Source: Nereocystis luetkeana
Lineage: Eukaryota > Sar > Phaeophyceae > Laminariales > Laminariaceae
Length of the DNA: 64,000 bases
Direction of reading: 5' to 3'
Assembly (NCBI GenBank): GCA_031213475.1
Contig: JARUPZ010000007.1
Coordinates: forward strand, 1,881,457-1,945,456
This document shows, one piece after another, positions 42,901 to 56,916 of this stretch. A model generated the notes under the pieces. That model was not told the DNA's origin and searched no databases. It was given only the letters and a program-made list of their open reading frames with translations. The position numbers were made by a program, and so were the translations under genes. Numbering within the stretch: position 1 is the stretch's first letter; the number at the start of each line of letters is the position of its first letter.

Positions 42901-45900
42901 AAGTTGGCACGGAAGGGAGGTAGACTTGGTGCATGGGTTTCCTTTTGTTTCCGAGGTTTTCTTCTTTCGGGAAAGTTATGAGTGATCCATGTTGAAGATC
43001 ATGCTGCACATCATTGTCGGATGGCAAGAGAAATAAAAATAAAGTTAGGGTCGTGCCATCGGGGAGACAGACAATTCCGAACGACATGCAATAATAGAAA
43101 CAAAGCAACAACTATTACGGGGGACCATAGTTAATAGGACCAAATATTGTTAGTAAAAATGGTATGATATATAGGTTTTCATGTGTACCATAGGTCCTAT
43201 TAACTACGGTCCCCCGTAATAAAACAACTGACGAGAGGCACCACCACAGGCCACAGGAGCAGCAGATGCCGTCATCAACCAATCTACAAATGGGCGAGAG
43301 TTCTTTCACAAGAATGCATTATATTACTGCTGCTGCTGTACGAACGAAAAAAATAAAGTAAAAAGGATACGCAATAAGGCCAAAGCACAACAAAACTGGG
43401 GCGCTGTACCCTTATCGGTACCAGACGGGTTCGCCCGGATAGGTACTACCCGTCACCGAGTCCGGGTCCAACCCAAAACCCGCCGGGTGTTTCCGACCGG
43501 GTACCCGGTTAGCAACGTGGCCCCGGGATAGGTATGCCTGACGATACCTCCAGAACCCCTTGAAATACGGAAGGGATCGATCCAGCAGCAGCAGGGCAAC
43601 ACTCTCAAAAGCACTCGCACTCCTGTTTTGTTGTAGTTTTTCGGAGTTACAGTGCCTGCTATCAACACGATGATGAGCTCGAAGGGATCGACCAGTAGCA
43701 GCAGCAGCAGGGAAGGGGCTACAGCGCTACAGCAATAATGCCTATGCGGAGGTTTTGTTTCGTTTATGGTATCTCTCCGTGTACTACAGCAGCATCCGAT
43801 ACTGGTATAGTACAGTACCTTGATACACACAACATGCCCTTGTTTTATTTGCTCAGTCTAGTGTCTTACGCATGGTGGCGTTTTCGACGTACAATATCTA
43901 TACGTACGTGTGCTACAGCTGTGGCTGATGATGATATGGTACATACCTGATATACACGTTCACTTTTTTCATTGTTCAGTTCACAAACAGTCTACAGTAG
44001 TTCGTGTTACGGGGGTCCATAGTAAATAGGACCTACCGTACAGACAAAAACCTACCAGGGTATATATTTCCCTATTTCTCCCGACAATATTTGGTCCTAT
44101 TTACTCTGGCCCGGCCCCGTAATAGCTTGGCTGTATGTAATTGCGAGTTGTTTTCGTGCTTTCCTATTGCGGGGGACCATAGTTAACAGGACCTATGGTA
44201 TACATAAAACCTATATATTTAACCATTTTTACGAACAATATTTGGTCCTGTTAACTATGGCCCCCCGTAATAGTATATTTCCGCCCGAGAATTACTGGAA
44301 CCTGTCCTGCGACCACGGACTCTTATTCTGACGATGAGTCGATGTGAATGAAGATCACTAACATCAACCACCCTTGATCTACTACAGTTGTGCAGCGCTT
44401 TGCATACCTGTTACCTGGTACCTGTTATATCATCTTCAGGGACGATGTGCTATATTCTACAGCGCGAGCCAGCCTGTTTAGGGTCGACACCCCGACAGAG
44501 GAAGAACGTCAAGTAGCAACGCTCGTCCAAAAAAGAACGGAGGAGGAATCTTGGGTCAGCGTGCAGTGCCTGGCACCGCTTGACGCCTGCCTGTGTTACG
44601 GGGGGCCACAATAAATAGGACCTACGGTACAAACAAGAAACCAATATATTTCGCAATTTTTACTAACAATATTTGGTCCTGTTTACTATGGTCCCCCCGT
44701 AGTACTTCATCGTCAGAGTGCGCACTATCCTCCGCTTGCCAGGCCCGCTTGAGGACAGCATTCAGGACGATACGTTGGCCGGGTACCCGGTGTATCCGGT
44801 GGACTCGGTCCCGGTTAAACCGTGAAAAACCGGTTTTTTTTTTTTTTTTTTTTTCCATCCCATTTATTATCTTCGCACATCTTCTTCTCTCTCTCCTTCC
44901 AACTCGTAACTCAGATCCGGGGGTCACATAGCAGGCTCTTCTCCCCCCTTCCCGCTACGGTACGTGCCTTCATTTTTATCGCGAGAAGATTTCAGCCTTT
45001 TCTTCCCTCGTCGACTCGCATCGAATTGTGCCTACCCACGCTGCAAGGCGCTCTCAACAATTGAATCCCTTTTTTTATTTTTGCAAATAAAGTCAAAGTC
45101 CGACCCCTCCTAGGGCTCGAACCCAGGACTCAAACAAGTAGAATTCGAGGTTAACCACTTGAACCACCGGGGCGACCGGCTATGTTTACCTTGTCACGAG
45201 TCCGAGCCCGATCTCCAGAATTTGGCGGATACCCGTTTGTGGTATAGGGGTACCCGACGGGTAGCACACCCTACAACGAGAATAACCTCGACGCGAGAAT
45301 ATGAAGGAGCGAAGGGCAAAAAAAAAAGGAAAATCGAAACACGACTTGACCCTTTTGGGACGTTTAGGACGGCAGAGTCCCGTGTCGGGGGACAAAACTA
45401 CTGAGAATTTGACTGGTTCGTGTCCCAGAAAACGGGGCCGCAGTTTGCCCTAAAAGGCAAACAAATCACACGCCTACCGTGGAACGCGTCGGCACTACCA
45501 TGGACCCGCGTAGGAAACGTTGTTGTTGTTTCAGTTGTTGTTCTTGTTGTTTCTGCTGTTGTTGTTCTTGTTCGTGTGTTGTTTTGTTTTCGGTTCTCGC
45601 GTCGTTTTTTGTCCGTGCGGCCGGCCGGCCGGCCTCCTCTCTCTGGCAACGGTTTCGGACCCAGCGCAAAAAATGTGTCGTCGTCGGATGGATGGATGGA
45701 TGTGCGTATATATGGTAGTGCACCGTTAACCGCTGAGCTGCATAGCGGTCGACGCTGACTGCTTTTTACGGGGGTCAATGTTAACATATTAATATATTAA
45801 CAGTGATCAGAAACCTCGATGGGCCCGGATGTGAGGTGTGTAACCCCCTGCGTTTAGGCACCATGTTTGCTTCTACAGTACTGTTCTGTACTGTACTGTG

Positions 45901-47530
45901 CTGTACTGTAGTTGCCTACGAGGTGTGTTTCTACTGTAGCACAGGCAGGTTTTCAGGGGAATGAGCTAGTGTGAGAACATCACATCATAATCATCGTCAT
46001 CGTCAACATATAATCATCATCCTTCGAGAGTTATGGTGTGTCTCTATTAATAGCGAAAACACAAACTGGGATCTGTCGGGCTGTTGAACCTGGAACTCGG
46101 ATTTTATTCAGCCCCCCCCTCTGACTGCTAGCTTAATGGTCATAGCGTACCTCAGAAAAAAAAAACACGGCAGTCTGGGGGCGGTTTTTGGCCTCCAAGC
46201 GTGGACCTCGGATTGTACGGGAAGGGTTGTAATCCCTTTCTTGGGTCAGCACTGTCACGAACAGACGGAGGGGTCTATGGCGCCTTTTCCTTTTTTCCCT
46301 GGAGAGGGGTAACCACGACTTTCATTTCAAGGTTGTGTATCCTCCGTAATTTTCGTGAAACGATCTCCATCACAAAAAAAAAAATCGATTCCATCAACTT
46401 TACCGCATGCATCCCCAAAACCCGCACGACGCGTTTCTTGGAAACCTAGTTCGGCGCCCAGATGGAGGCGTGGTCGAAGGAATGCGGAGGGGACTACGAA
46501 GTGCAAGTTTTCGGCAAGAGAGTCGTCGTGCTGACCGGACTGGCCGACATTCGGCGGATGCTGACCGTTCGCCCTTCGAAGATGAGGAGGGGCTTAGCGT
46601 CGGTGGGTTCAGACTCGGCGACGATCGACTGGCTGCATGTTCAATGGGCTCAGCCAGTGTGGCATTACTAGTGTGCGGAGTAGTTAGCGCCGGTTGCCGC
46701 TATATATATATATATATATATATATAGTGCCAGTATTGTTGGCTGGCGCGTTTACCGCCACTTATAGACGGATTAGTATTGCTGTGCAGCACTCTACGTA
46801 GCAGCATCGAAGCATGTCGATTTGTTTTGTTAAGTCCCGAAAAATCGCGATCGTCGACGTCGTCCTTCTCCGCACCGCGTGCCTCGAGAGCGTGAGAAGG
46901 GGAAGAAGTCGGCGCCGGTTAACGCGTCCCTGTTCCCCGCTGCCCCTGAAATGGCCTGTCGTCGGTGAGGGGCAGAAACACAGCAGCAGCAGCAGCAGCA
47001 GCTGCAGTAGCAGTACACGCATCCTTTTGTCGACGCATTTCGCGGTAGTATCACTTGCCAGCAACTAGGCTAGCCTCCCCGGGCTCCCGCCCATGCCCCC
47101 CCCCCTCCTGCTGCCATGCTATGGTTCACGCTTGACAGCTTCATTTACTTTTCAAGGTCGCTTTTGTCCGACGTGCTGCGTGCTTTCCGTGACTGATAAA
47201 AGTTGACATCTGGACTGCGTTTTACGGTGGTAAGACGTACCGGTACATAGGACGACCTTGTGCAGACTCCGTCCCGGCATCGTATATAGGGATGCGAGGG
47301 TCTATGGTCATACGACTACGACCATGCACGATAATGAGAACACCCCCTCCCCTCCCCACCTCCCATGCTATGGCTCACGCTGGAAAAAAAACGAACCTTC
47401 GAGATCGCTCCTCCCCGCCATAATGAGCCCCTTTTGAAACCACACCCCGAGGTTTTTGCCGACAAAGCACGTGGAACCAGAGTAGGACACTACGTTGCGG
47501 GTACAAAAAAGGCTCATTTTTTTAACACCG

Positions 47531-47575
<45 letters not shown>

Positions 47576-48373
47576 GTGTGTGTGTCCGTCGGTTTCCAGA
47601 AAAAGCTGACCTGGGCTGCAAGAGAGGCAGGGATGATACCGTCGATGTTCTTCGACGAGGGCAAGGAGTGGGGACGCTCGAGGCGGCTCATTTCACCGAA
47701 CCTGACCGGACACAACGTTGCGGTCATGCTCCCGCTGATCTCCAAGGTAAAGTGCTACGTGAGCCGCGCGTCCACCTCGGCATCGGCTCGGCTGCGGGGT
47801 CACAGCAGAGGGCTACTCGTAGACGCGTTTTCTTTTTCATTTTTTTGTTTTTTTTGTTTTTGCGTATTCGCCCTTATTTTTTCTCCTCTCAAAGTTGTAC
47901 CTCAGATCTGAAGTCGACATAGCAGGCTCTTTTGCCCCCTCCCCACCACGGTACCCCGTGCCTTCCATTTTTATTCACGACCAAGGTTTCAACTCTTTTC
48001 TTCCCTAGTTGACTCGCGCCAAAAGTTTCGCCAAGCCCGCGTCTGCATGCCCATGGGCGTGCGTGTCGATACGATCCTTTCGCGGTTGTGCGCGTTCGCG
48101 CGAGCGAGCCCGTGCCGCGTGTGAGGGAGCTGCAGCACCCCCTGCCTATGCGTCAATTCTTGTCTACCTACCACAGTATGGTATCGCCCTTCGGCACAGC
48201 AGTGGCCCGAAAGCTGCCACTGCCGCACACACACACAAGAGCGTTCGTTGAGTTCGGACAGAGGTGACAGATCGTTTTTCAGCGCTACATTTTTTTCCCC
48301 CAGAACGAGAAAGGTTGAGATTGCCAATACTGAACAACAACCTCGAAGGTGCTTTCGGAAATATCTGCTCGAG

Positions 48374-48411
<38 letters not shown>

Positions 48412-51400
48412 CCGAGAATAGACTGTAGCCGGTACGACGACTTTATTAGCGCCCTTGCCATTCCTTGTGAAGAGAAAAAAAACAGCTTCGAGAAACGGTC
48501 TCACCCGCCCCTGTGCGCACTCAAACGCTCTTTACAGTAATTACGGCAAGCCATCCCTTTAGAGCGACATGAACCCGAAGGAGTCATCCACCAGACCAGT
48601 GTTTATCTCAGAAACGTGCGTGCGTCTCGTCTGATGTGCTCCGTCCCGGCATTGTGGGGATGCGAGGGTCTAAGGTCATATGACTGCGGCCATGCATGAC
48701 AATGAGTACACCCCCCCCCCCTCCCCAAGTCAAATGACTAAGGCAAGCAACAAATGAGTACCCCCCCCCCCCCCCCCCTCCCCCCCCCCCAGGGATGCTC
48801 CGTCTCGGCATTGTAAGGATGCGAGGGTCTATGGTTATACGACTACGGCCATGCATGTTATCGAGTACATCTCTCCTATCGAGTACCCCCCCCCCCCTCC
48901 CCGTCGAAACTATCCCTGACGAGTTGGTGCCCCTGCCGTTGCTTTCTCACAGCTCTTTGACGGGAAAACGCAAGCATGAAACGGAGAGAGGACAGACAAC
49001 AACAACAACAACAAAAACACAAAAAAAAAACTTGTAGAGCTAGGCTACTGTACTTACAGTCGATAAAACAAATCGCGTCACATACGGCCGCTGTGCGTCT
49101 TTTGTCTGAAACTCTCCACGTCTTGGAGTCTGCTGTGCGGCGTGCCGTGGTCGGACCGTCACTTGCAACTCCAAAAGGTTACTGGTGTGTTGTGTTCCAT
49201 CGCCTTGCTCGCTACGTTGTGCTTCCCCCTTTGGCCCTGAACGACCGTCGACAAGATCGGCGAGCGGTTGTGCGCCAAGCTGGCAGCCGAAGCGGACGCC
49301 GCAGAAGTCGTCGATGCCAAGCAAAGTTTCGGTGAGAAGAAACGAGGCAACAAGCGGAAGAGGTCGTGATATTCTCCTACCGGCGGGACGACAGACATCA
49401 TGCCATTAAGCATACCTGGTACCATAATATATATATATATACGATTAACCGCGACCCACCAGAGTATTAGCTTGCCGCGATTTTGTCCAATGGCGCTCTG
49501 GCAAAAAATAGCCGCTTGTGGAGGAGGATTGACACCTGGGGGCTTCTGGACATCCTCATCGGTTGATACGTATATTGTATGCGCTGTTGATAAATGGTGT
49601 GTTACACCGAGTGCGCGTGTTTTGGTCGTCCCCTAGCTCGGGCAGTATACGGTTCCACGACGTGGTGGCTGGCGACGATCGTTTTGGTCGGTTTTTTACG
49701 GTTCGCGACGTTATTGGTATTTTAACGGGCTGCTTGCAAGGGGTGTAAATAGGACCTCACACGACGCCCTTGAAACGCTTCGTCGCCGTTTGGTTCGGTC
49801 GGATCATATGGTTCTCCAATGGTAATGTGGCGTGCTCGAGGTGGCTGTTATTTATCCCCTTTGACGGAGCTGCGCCTACGTTGGTTGGGGATTGGGGATA
49901 CAATAACTTGGAATGGTTGTGGGGTATAATTTTATAATTGTGCAAGCGGTTACAACAACGTTATGAAATCCTTTGGGGCTCCCCGAGAGAGCGACCTCGA
50001 AAACACTTTGAAGTGTCACGTGTGCAGGGTGAGTACGCAGCAGTACCGTTAGGACGGTTCAGTTACTCGTGTTTAGTCCGCACGGTGCGTGCACACATTT
50101 CCGTCCAGCGTTTGCGTGGATCTAGGTCACACGTAAGAGCAGCAGCAAAGAGAGGTATATACGGTGGATTACGGGCCGCAGGCTCCGACAAGCACAACCA
50201 GCCACAGCAGCGCAGCGCATGTGGGTGTGTCGCACACGCACGACACTTAGGGTCATGTTGGGCCCGTGACGCACGCCTCCTGGAGGTGGCACGCGACCAC
50301 TAACTTCGTACCATCCCCGAATCACGCAGCGGCCATGTAGCCGTCGCATTTTATCATCAATCTGACCGTTCTGATGTCCCGAGGGGGTTTATATTCGCGG
50401 GTCTAGGTTTTGCTTTCTGTCCGTGCCAAGACCCGCGCAATAGCGCGCCAAATGCCATGTACCAAACACCAGATGCCTGGTATCAAAGAGTGCAGCGTTC
50501 ATCTCGACCTTCCTCCCCGTCCTCTTCCCTCCTCTCGTGTCGCTGGTCGCCAGGGCGCTTCACGCACGACGTCATTGCGCTGACAGCGTTCGGCCTTGAC
50601 GTGGACAGCACCAGCGCTGCGCCGGACCGCCCGTGCCCGTCGTACGAAGCCATAGCGAGCGCGACGTGGACAATGATGGTCCTCGCCATGAAGCCACTGT
50701 CCATGTGAGAACTGCTGCTCGTACGTGAGGCAGATCACGATCTAGATCATGATCTGCAGTACATATCATATGAAGGTCCTCACCTGCCGTTATGGGAGGG
50801 CTGCGCGGGATCTCAATCGTACAGATCCAACTCAGGATGTGTGTGCGCTAGATCGTGCTGGTTTTACGGCTTCCACACGGCAGAATGAGCCAGATTGCAT
50901 ACAAAAATCGGTAATCCATATCCGCGCAGACAGATGAACTGAACGAACCAGCTTGTCGTCATCGGTATTCTACCCGATGCGTGGTAACGGATTTCGTGAG
51001 CACGCGTATCTGCTGGATGTTGGGTATATGAACGACCGCGAACCGACTCGTAAAACAAACGCGAACTGAAATGTTAAAAAGTCCCATACCCATTCGCGAA
51101 ACGGTGGGATTAAAACCCAAGCCCGCATCAGATTGACTATACTGCGAGGTTACCGGTACACTCGACGGACCCGGTTTTCGAGGCGATGCGAAGAATGATG
51201 GCACAGGCATGATGGCAAGGCTCGGCATCGATCCCGACCGAACCCTTCTGTGTTTTCAGTGCGGTGTTTCAATTGTGTTAGCGAGTTGTATTGGGAGCCT
51301 TTACTCCCCCACAGTCCGAACCGACGCCCTCGCACCCCTCAAAATTTGGCCCTTCCAATCGCTCCGGCATGCTCCGGGTACAAATATATGTATGCCAGGT

Positions 51401-54400
51401 TTCATGTTCACAGTGTAGGGCCCATGCACACCGGGAGCCAACTTGAGAAAACTTTTTTTTCTCGTTTACGCGGGATAAACCAAGTGCCTGTGATACCCCG
51501 CAGACGGATTTTGACCTCCCCCCTCCCCGCGTCCCTAAATTCCGCTCACGTTTTTTGACGACGCCAGATTGGGATGGAAAACCCTGTCGTCGACGCTGCC
51601 GTGGGTACGCCGCTCCAAGGAGCACTCTCTTCATCTCAAGGAAGTCGTGCAGGTGCGGCCGGATACCCGCCGCCGCGCGCCTCCTCTTCCCCCCCCCATG
51701 AATAACCCCCTCCCTTCCGCCCCCCCGCCCCCGCCCCCCGGTGTTTGTCCGCGTATTTACCCACGAATGTATTTGGTGGAATATTGCCAGCTCTGTAGAA
51801 ATAGATGGCTGCCTCTTATTGTTTTCATGGCCTGGTTCGTAGCCGTCAGCGGTGAGTGATAGTCGCCTGCTGCAATGGCGTATGGAACGCACGAGATCAA
51901 CGTACGACTTGGCCTGCATAGATGACTATCCACCATTCAATCGGCTGAACTCGCAGCTGACGTATCTGTAACAATGTCCACGCCTGGCAACGGTTTCGCA
52001 GGACGGTCAGGCTGCATTTCTTCTCCGGGGCGGGGGGAAAGGGGGGGGTGTACACATATCGTGCACGACCTTAAGTCGTCTGACCATAGACTGGCCGGTG
52101 TAAACCCGACGTGCTCCGTCCCAGGATTGTATGCCTGCGGGGGTCTATATGCCGTAGACCCTCGCTTTCCTGCAGTGCCGGGACGTAGCACGTCGTGTTT
52201 TCATCGACCAGGCAGGCGTTTCATGCACCAAGCTTTTCGAAGCGCCGCGAGGAGGGGGTGCGGCGGGGGGTATTTTGTTTGGAAATTATATATCGCTGAT
52301 ATTTCGTTGACGCAGCGAAACTCGTCGCGAGTCGACAAGGGAAAAAAGGGGGGGCTGAAATATTCTCGCGATAAAAATGACTTCCAAGTCAAGAGCCGTA
52401 GTGGGGGGAGGGGGGATACGCGCCTACTGCGTATGTGACCTCGGACCCGAGTGACTATTACGGGGGACCATATTAAACAGGACCTACGGTACACACACAC
52501 AAACACCTATACATTTACCTATTTGTACTATTACGGGGGGCCATAGTTAACAGGACCAAATATTGTTAGTAAAAATGGTTAAATATATAGGTTTTTATGT
52601 ATATCATAGGTCCTGTTATCTAGGGTCCCCCGTAATATTAATAATATTTGATCCTGTGTACTATGGTCCCCCGTAACAGTTTTAATACGTAGTACAGAGA
52701 GAGCAGAGAAGGGCGAGTATAATGAACAGAATGGAGAAAAAACAAGAAAAAGAAAAGCGATAAAGCGTCTTTTTTTCCTTCTTTTTTTTTGTGCTCTGCA
52801 GGGCGCGGTCGATGCGGTCCGGGAGGAGGCAAGGAAGGCCGCCGATCGCGCGGCCTCGGGGGTCGACGGAGCCGACGCTGTCGTTCCGGGACCCGGCGAA
52901 GCCATGACCGGCGGCACTCTGCTTCGCAAGATCGTGAGTACGCACGTGGTTTACGAACACCTTGGGGCGCACGCTACCGTGGGTACGCACCTACAGGAAT
53001 GGTTTTCTGAGCTCCCCACGACTTCCCTCGCTCGGGAAGATGCATATGCTGTTAACACGAATCTCACCTAGAAGTTGGCTTTTGATGAAAGAAGAAAAAG
53101 CTCAACTCGATGAACGATCATCCCATCTGGGAGTTTTCTATTATGGCGGTCCATAGTAATCAGGACCCATTCTCCGCACGAAATCGTATATAATCCAGTA
53201 TTGTTACGAAGCGTTTCTGGCCCTGATTACTATGTTCCCCCCCGTAAAACTAGTATCTCACCCGCAAACTGACGCTGAGAAAAATTGTGTTCGCTCGAGA
53301 CTCGATGAACCGTACCCATACGGGAATGTACTGCTTGCGTATCTCACCCGGAAAAGCCCGACCCTGATGAAAAAATGTGTACGCTTAGTTGACCCTTGTA
53401 GGGCTGCAGTCCCGTTTTGGGGATAAATCAGTCAAATATCTGAGTAGTTTGTCCCCCAAAACGGGACTGCGTTACCGAAGGGCTTAACCGAGGAACGGGC
53501 CCGTGGATACTGCTGTAAAATACGCACCGAATGTGATTCCAGCGGTACTGGGTGTGTTGTTCCTCAGCGCTTTCAGTACCATTAACCCTTTTAGTTAGTA
53601 CAGCAGTCCTGTTTTGGGGACAAGCTACTTGGAAATTGAGTGGATTGTCCCCAAAACGGGTCTGCGGTCCTGAAAGGGTTGAGAAGCCTCCCACGTGAGT
53701 CATACATGTTTTGGCCGAAAAAAGGGACAGTGCCCCCTATCTCAACACGCCTCCTTGAGGGCTACTTACCACATGTTCGAGGAAATGGTTCACACACACT
53801 GTATGAGGGACGCATAGAACCACAACCCTAACCCTGGCTCTGTGCCAATCAGAGCAACCCTCGCCCTGGCCCTACGCCAATCAGACCAAATGTCGAATAT
53901 GCGGTGAGCTCTACTGGCCTTCTTGGTAAGCGCCTCCTTTCGTAATAGACTACTGAAGCAAGCACCAACGCAGAGGGGCGGCGGCGGGGGGGGGGGAGTT
54001 GTGACATTCTGTACCCGCTAGCACAAGCGCTTGGAGGCAAGGATACTGTGATAAGTGTTTTTGGGTTTTCGCGGGCGTCAGCCCCAGATGAGGGGGCGGG
54101 ATTCGTCCTTGCGTGTAGGCGGTGGCTATTAATGACTACTGTAGTTCCTTGAGGCTAAGGGCGCGTTTTGGTGTCATCGTCGAAGGTGACGTAACGGTTG
54201 CCACAGAAGGATTCACCCTTTTTCGCCCTTGTGGGTCGCAGGTGGGTGCGACGCGCGAGAAGGGCAACAGCGACCGTATGGTGTTCTCAGACGAAGAGGT
54301 CCTGTACCAGGCCAAGAGGTGAAGTGTTATCACGCGCGCTCGTCTTTGTTTTCGCGCTGGCGTGGCATGTGCTCGGTCGGTAACTTGTCCTCCCAGCTAT

Positions 54401-56837
54401 TGCCGGTGCCTTTTATGCCGGCGACTTTTTTTAAACACCAAGCAGCGATGCGGCGATGCGGCGGCGCCTGCTATGAACAAAAGGCCACAGTTAGGCTAGC
54501 GGGAGAGCTTCGAAGCGCGTGTGTGTTCACTTCGGATCAACCATGTTTATTTCTCGTTTACACCATAAGTTGGCGGCTTTTTTCGAAGCTGTTCAGCCCG
54601 GAGAGCGTAACGTCCCATGGGGTGTGGCGACCCTTCCGCCAGGGTACCCACCCAGAGCACTGGGGTGAGCTGTGTTGTATTTTTTTTTTTATCTTGTACA
54701 GCAGTGCGGCCAGCAGAAGGGTGGGCGATGTTCACGAGAAAGCCCCCCCCCACCGCCTGCCACATATGCAAGGCCCCCTCACTAGCAGTCCCTCATAGGA
54801 TGCAGCTCACCCTTCATGCGACCCTCCGGACATCTCACGGCGCTTCGCGCTTGGTGCAAGCAATGTCTGCCTGGTCGGTGAAAACCCGACATGCTCCGCC
54901 CCGGCATTGCAAGGGGTGCGAGGGTCTATGACCATACGACTACGGCCATGCACGAGATCGAGTACATCTCTCTTATCGAGTACCTGGTATACCCCCCCCC
55001 CCCCCCCCCCCCGCCTGCCGCAGCGAAACGGTTTTACTCGAAGGTGGTTTTGTTGGCGTGATCCATGAGCGGTCCCTTCTCCGAAATATATATGGAGAGC
55101 GGTGTGATAGCGCGGTGGTAAAAAAAAATCCCATCGACTGAATTGTTGGCGGATTTTCCAAGAACTGGATGCGCCAACTGATGTTTACGGTTGGTTGGTT
55201 CACCTGGGATGTGGGTTTTTGCTTCCGTGGGCGGAATGATTGCGCCAATGGTTGATTCACATTTTTGAGGGTGCGGGATGTTTTGCTAATCGTTGCCTCG
55301 GCTAGAGCCAAAAGGCTAGATATTTTTTAGTCGGCACGAGACGAGTCACCGACTAGTCGTTAGTCGGTCGTAGTAGTGATTAGTAGTCGTTTCACGGAAG
55401 TGCCGACTGTCTGACGCAGCTGCGGGGGAATTGCCTCTTGTACGGGGTGATGCGACGCGGTGATGATGCGCGATGAACAGTGCGATGAACGGTAGATGTG
55501 GTTCGTGGAGTACGTGCAGTAGGCTTTATCGAGAGGATAGCTGAAAAATCTCTTGATTGTGTCGCCGCAGGTGCGCAGAAGATTGGGGGAGAACGATGGA
55601 GTGACGAGAGGGGGCGGGCGAGGGCGACCCCTCCCACTTCGCTCGCCTCGCTTTCCGAGCCACTCCGAATATACCGTTCCTATCCTATCCGTGCTCGTGG
55701 GAAGAGCCGACCTACCTCCTCGTATCGGCTGACCAACGTCCCCCCCCGTGCTGAGAGGCAGAACAAGAGCAATACTACTGCCAGTCTCTCTCCAACTCAC
55801 CCTTGCTAGCTCTCATAATACTCGGTACTTGTCCTATCAGCATTTCTCGGTACAGATTACGTAGATCTCTCCGAGGTGCTGCTGTTGATTGGCCTACTAC
55901 TACCGTGCTTCTTCTCTCTCTGCATTTCTCCAATATGCTTTCTCCTATAGCTCAAATACAAGCAAAGAGAGAGACAGCGGAGGCTTGGCCTGGAAGCAAT
56001 TCTCCGATACGGGCCTAAAAACCACAAGTGTCGCATTAGAACATCCTAAAATCTCTTGAAACCCGTCCTATTACGGGGGACCATAGTTAATAGGACCAAA
56101 TATTTTTAGTAAAAATTGTTAAATATATAGGTTTTTATGTACACCATAGATCCTATTAACTATGGTCCCCCGTAATAGTTCGCTATGAAACTAAAACGTC
56201 CATACTAAACTCTAGAGGAAAGCAATATCACCAAGTAGCGGTGCGTGTTGGGTTTCCATGTGTGTAGGAAGTTTTGTTGAATGCGGGATGCATGTTTTGC
56301 CTTTGTCTGGGCGGCCCCCCCTCTGCCGGAGAGGGCTGATTTGGCTCCGTTTGCTTGCTTCACTTTAGTCGGCAAGTCGGCTGACCGGCAGCTGCCTTCG
56401 CCAGCCGGCTTAATCCGAGTAGAGTCAGTTAGTTGGCTAATGGCACATGCCGAATGCCTCGGGGGATTGCAGTAATCAGGACCATTCATACTTCTTTAGT
56501 ATACATCAAAATCTATACATTCCAGCGCTGTTATTTAGCGTATTTCGTCCTGATTACTACTGTATGTTGTGTTCCCCCGTAAGAGTTGCTCGTCGTGAAA
56601 TGATACCGACGCTCAGCTTTACGAATTGCCGTCATTTGGTTCTGCTTGCACGATCTCCGCCATTGCAGTTTGTTCCTGGCTGGAACGGACACGACAGCGC
56701 TGACTCTGTCCTGGACCATGTACTACCTGATCAAGCACCCCGAGGCGTTCGCTCGTTGTCGGGCAGAGGCGCTCCGAGCGGCGCCGGCGAGGTGTGTGTG
56801 CGCGCGTGCGTGCGTGCGCGCTGCGTGTGTGCGTGTG

Positions 56838-56916
<79 letters not shown>

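Noticed and set aside
47495-47599. Frame extension upstream of P450 exon 3 (RACVRACVRACV)
   Set aside because: It is the TGCG microsatellite before the acceptor.
53820-53880. ACCCTAACCCTGG and CCCTCGCCCTGG as telomere-like repeats
   Set aside because: Only one or two imperfect units, not an array.
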